DNA of 6,263 bases from Candidatus Doudnabacteria bacterium (GTDB lineage Bacteria > Patescibacteriota > Doudnabacteria > UBA920). Below the pieces are notes generated by a model. That model searched no databases. It was not told the DNA's origin and worked only from the letters and a program-made list of their open reading frames with translations. The stretch's first letter is position 1. Every line of letters starts with the position of its first letter. The DNA is taken from assembly GCA_903913365.1 (NCBI GenBank), contig CAIWKW010000011.1:1-6263 (forward strand). The letters are read 5' to 3'. Below are positions 5,174-6,263 of the stretch, piece after piece. The position numbers and the translations under genes are program-made.

Positions 5174-6202
5174 ATGTCCCATATAAATTTGTTTTTAGCT
5201 TTCGAGATTTTTGGATTTGTCGCTTTTGCGGCAATTTTAGCCAGGGAAATTTATCAGCGCAACAAGCTGAAGGTTTTTGAGCTTTTTAGCTGTGCTGTTT
5301 TTGGCATAATTTTGGAAGCGGGCGATATTTATTTGGGGAAAGCTTATTCTTATAACCCGGCTTTTTTGGTAAAAATAGCGGGCGTGCCTTTAGTTATTGG
5401 CCTGGGCTGGGCCGTAATAGTTTATTGCGCCATGCTGCTCAGCGACCAGTACAGAATTCCCTGGCAGCTGAGGCCTTTTATGGATGCGCTTACCGCCATA
5501 ATTTTGGATTTATCCATAGACGCGGTTGCCATACGCCTCGCATTTTGGAAATGGATGATACCGCTGGATCAGGAATTTTACGGAGTACCCATAGAAAATT
5601 TAATCGGCTGGGTACTGGTGGTGCTGGCTTTTTCTTTTGTCATAAGGTTTATTCGAACCTTAAATGTAAAAAGGGTTTTAACAAAGGTTTTGATGATCTT
5701 GAGCCCGGCCGTCTCCTATATTTTACTCTTGTTCGGCATGGCAGTTTTTAACGTAATTATTATGTTGCCGTATCAAATTAACCACAGGTACGACACGGTA
5801 ATATTAAATTCGCATCCGAATTTGGCTGTTTTATACGATCCGCAGGTTCAATTGTGGAAGGAGGCAGTTTTTGTTGTTTTGCTGGTGGAGCTGATTAATA
5901 TTGTAATTTGGGCAATCGTAAAAAACCGCCATAAGTATCTGCGCCGGTTTGATTTGTTGTCGTTTATTATTATGTCCTGCCTGCATTTGTTCTTTTTTAC
6001 GGCCATTTTTATTGCCGGCATAAGCCGTCAGTTGCCAATTTTGATAATTATCAGCTTAATTTCTTTTTTGGCTTATTGCCTGCTGCACTTTTTGCCGTAT
6101 CTATTGCGTCCGGGGGTAATCTATTTTTTTAAGGACGCGGAAAAAGTTTTGAAGAAAGAAGAAAAAATGGTGGAAGAAATTATTCAGGCTGAGTTTAAAT
6201 AA
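5174..6202 (+). CDS. CruF/DUF422-like polytopic membrane protein
   Basis: 342 residues with about eight or nine hydrophobic segments (near 4-23, 36-48, 67-90, 103-116, 142-162, 173-198, 230-249, 260-282 and 288-312) and a charged, probably helical tail (319-342), so an integral membrane protein. The first half resembles the 'carotenoid biosynthesis protein' family (DUF422, PF04240), which includes CruF and bisanhydrobacterioruberin hydratase. Matching features are an acidic residue and Tyr-rich stretch (E48-AGDIYLGKAYSY), GVPLVIGLGWAVIVY (70-84), LDLSIDAVA (111-119), FWKWM (124-128) and YGVPIENLIGW (136-146). The second half does not resemble a family I know and makes the protein longer than typical members. 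It starts 11 bases after the ppsA stop with no terminator or clear promoter between, so co-transcription and perhaps translational coupling are likely; its ribosome site is poor. No other carotenoid or isoprenoid gene is in view, so the substrate is unknown. The membrane assignment is firm; the family assignment is from memory of motifs. Confidence 0.8.
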   Translation: MSHINLFLAFEIFGFVAFAAILAREIYQRNKLKVFELFSCAVFGIILEAGDIYLGKAYSYNPAFLVKIAGVPLVIGLGWAVIVYCAMLLSDQYRIPWQLRPFMDALTAIILDLSIDAVAIRLAFWKWMIPLDQEFYGVPIENLIGWVLVVLAFSFVIRFIRTLNVKRVLTKVLMILSPAVSYILLLFGMAVFNVIIMLPYQINHRYDTVILNSHPNLAVLYDPQVQLWKEAVFVVLLVELINIVIWAIVKNRHKYLRRFDLLSFIIMSCLHLFFFTAIFIAGISRQLPILIIISLISFLAYCLLHFLPYLLRPGVIYFFKDAEKVLKKEEKMVEEIIQAEFK

Positions 6203-6220
6203 AGTTAATAAAATTCCAAA

Positions 6221-6253
6221 ACAAAAGGCTCAACATAATGTTGAGCCTTTTGT
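6221..6253. terminator. Probably bidirectional terminator closing the ppsA unit
   Basis: A perfect 15-bp stem pairs 6221-6235 (ACAAAAGGCTCAACA) with 6239-6253 (TGTTGAGCCTTTTGT), leaving only a TAA loop. On the + strand the GC core is followed by TTTTGT. On the minus strand it is followed by TTTTGTTTTGG. The symmetry suggests it also serves a convergent gene beyond the window edge, which cannot be seen here. Confidence 0.82.
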
Positions 6254-6263
6254 GGCGGAAACG

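Overview
The window carries five genes, all on the + strand: pyruvate kinase (pyk, 12-1430), two small paralogous proteins of unrecognised family (1563-1952 and 2134-2514), phosphoenolpyruvate synthase (ppsA, 2697-5162) and a polytopic membrane protein resembling the CruF/DUF422 'carotenoid biosynthesis protein' family (5174-6202). No tRNA, rRNA, CRISPR array, insertion sequence or replication origin was seen, and no gene-free stretch exceeds about 180 bases. TAA, TGA and TAG all serve as stops, so the standard bacterial code fits. Moderate GC, AT-rich spacers with TTTAGATATT-type repeats and compact gene packing suggest an uncultivated bacterium, possibly of the Patescibacteria/CPR. That assignment is an inference and cannot be proved from this window.

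Layout: pyk ends at a GNRA-capped intrinsic terminator (1471-1501). Two monocistronic cassettes follow. Each has a sigma70-like promoter (TTGTA-type -35, 17-base spacer, TATAAT), a nine-base consensus Shine-Dalgarno AAAGGAGGT, a 126-129 residue ORF and a GC-rich two-tier terminator hairpin. The proteins share about 45 identical positions (H-x-W start, HG-x-EF, VD-x-DF, SAQ, HP, DR-x-DQQ, WVWW). The two terminator hairpins are also alike and show a compensatory base-pair change, so a whole transcription unit appears to have been duplicated. The second terminator runs directly into an extended -10 promoter for ppsA. The membrane protein begins 11 bases after the ppsA stop and is probably co-transcribed. 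A long, nearly loop-free and probably bidirectional terminator closes the window.

Functionally, Pyk (PEP + ADP to pyruvate + ATP) and PpsA (pyruvate + ATP + H2O to PEP + AMP + Pi) catalyse opposing steps at the PEP/pyruvate node and are separated only by the two small genes. Pyk carries the Leu/Lys/Ile residue set of K+-independent pyruvate kinases. The tandem small-protein cassettes are the most novel item: they look built for strong, independent expression, resemble no family I recognise, and one copy has two CxxxC motifs that the other lacks.
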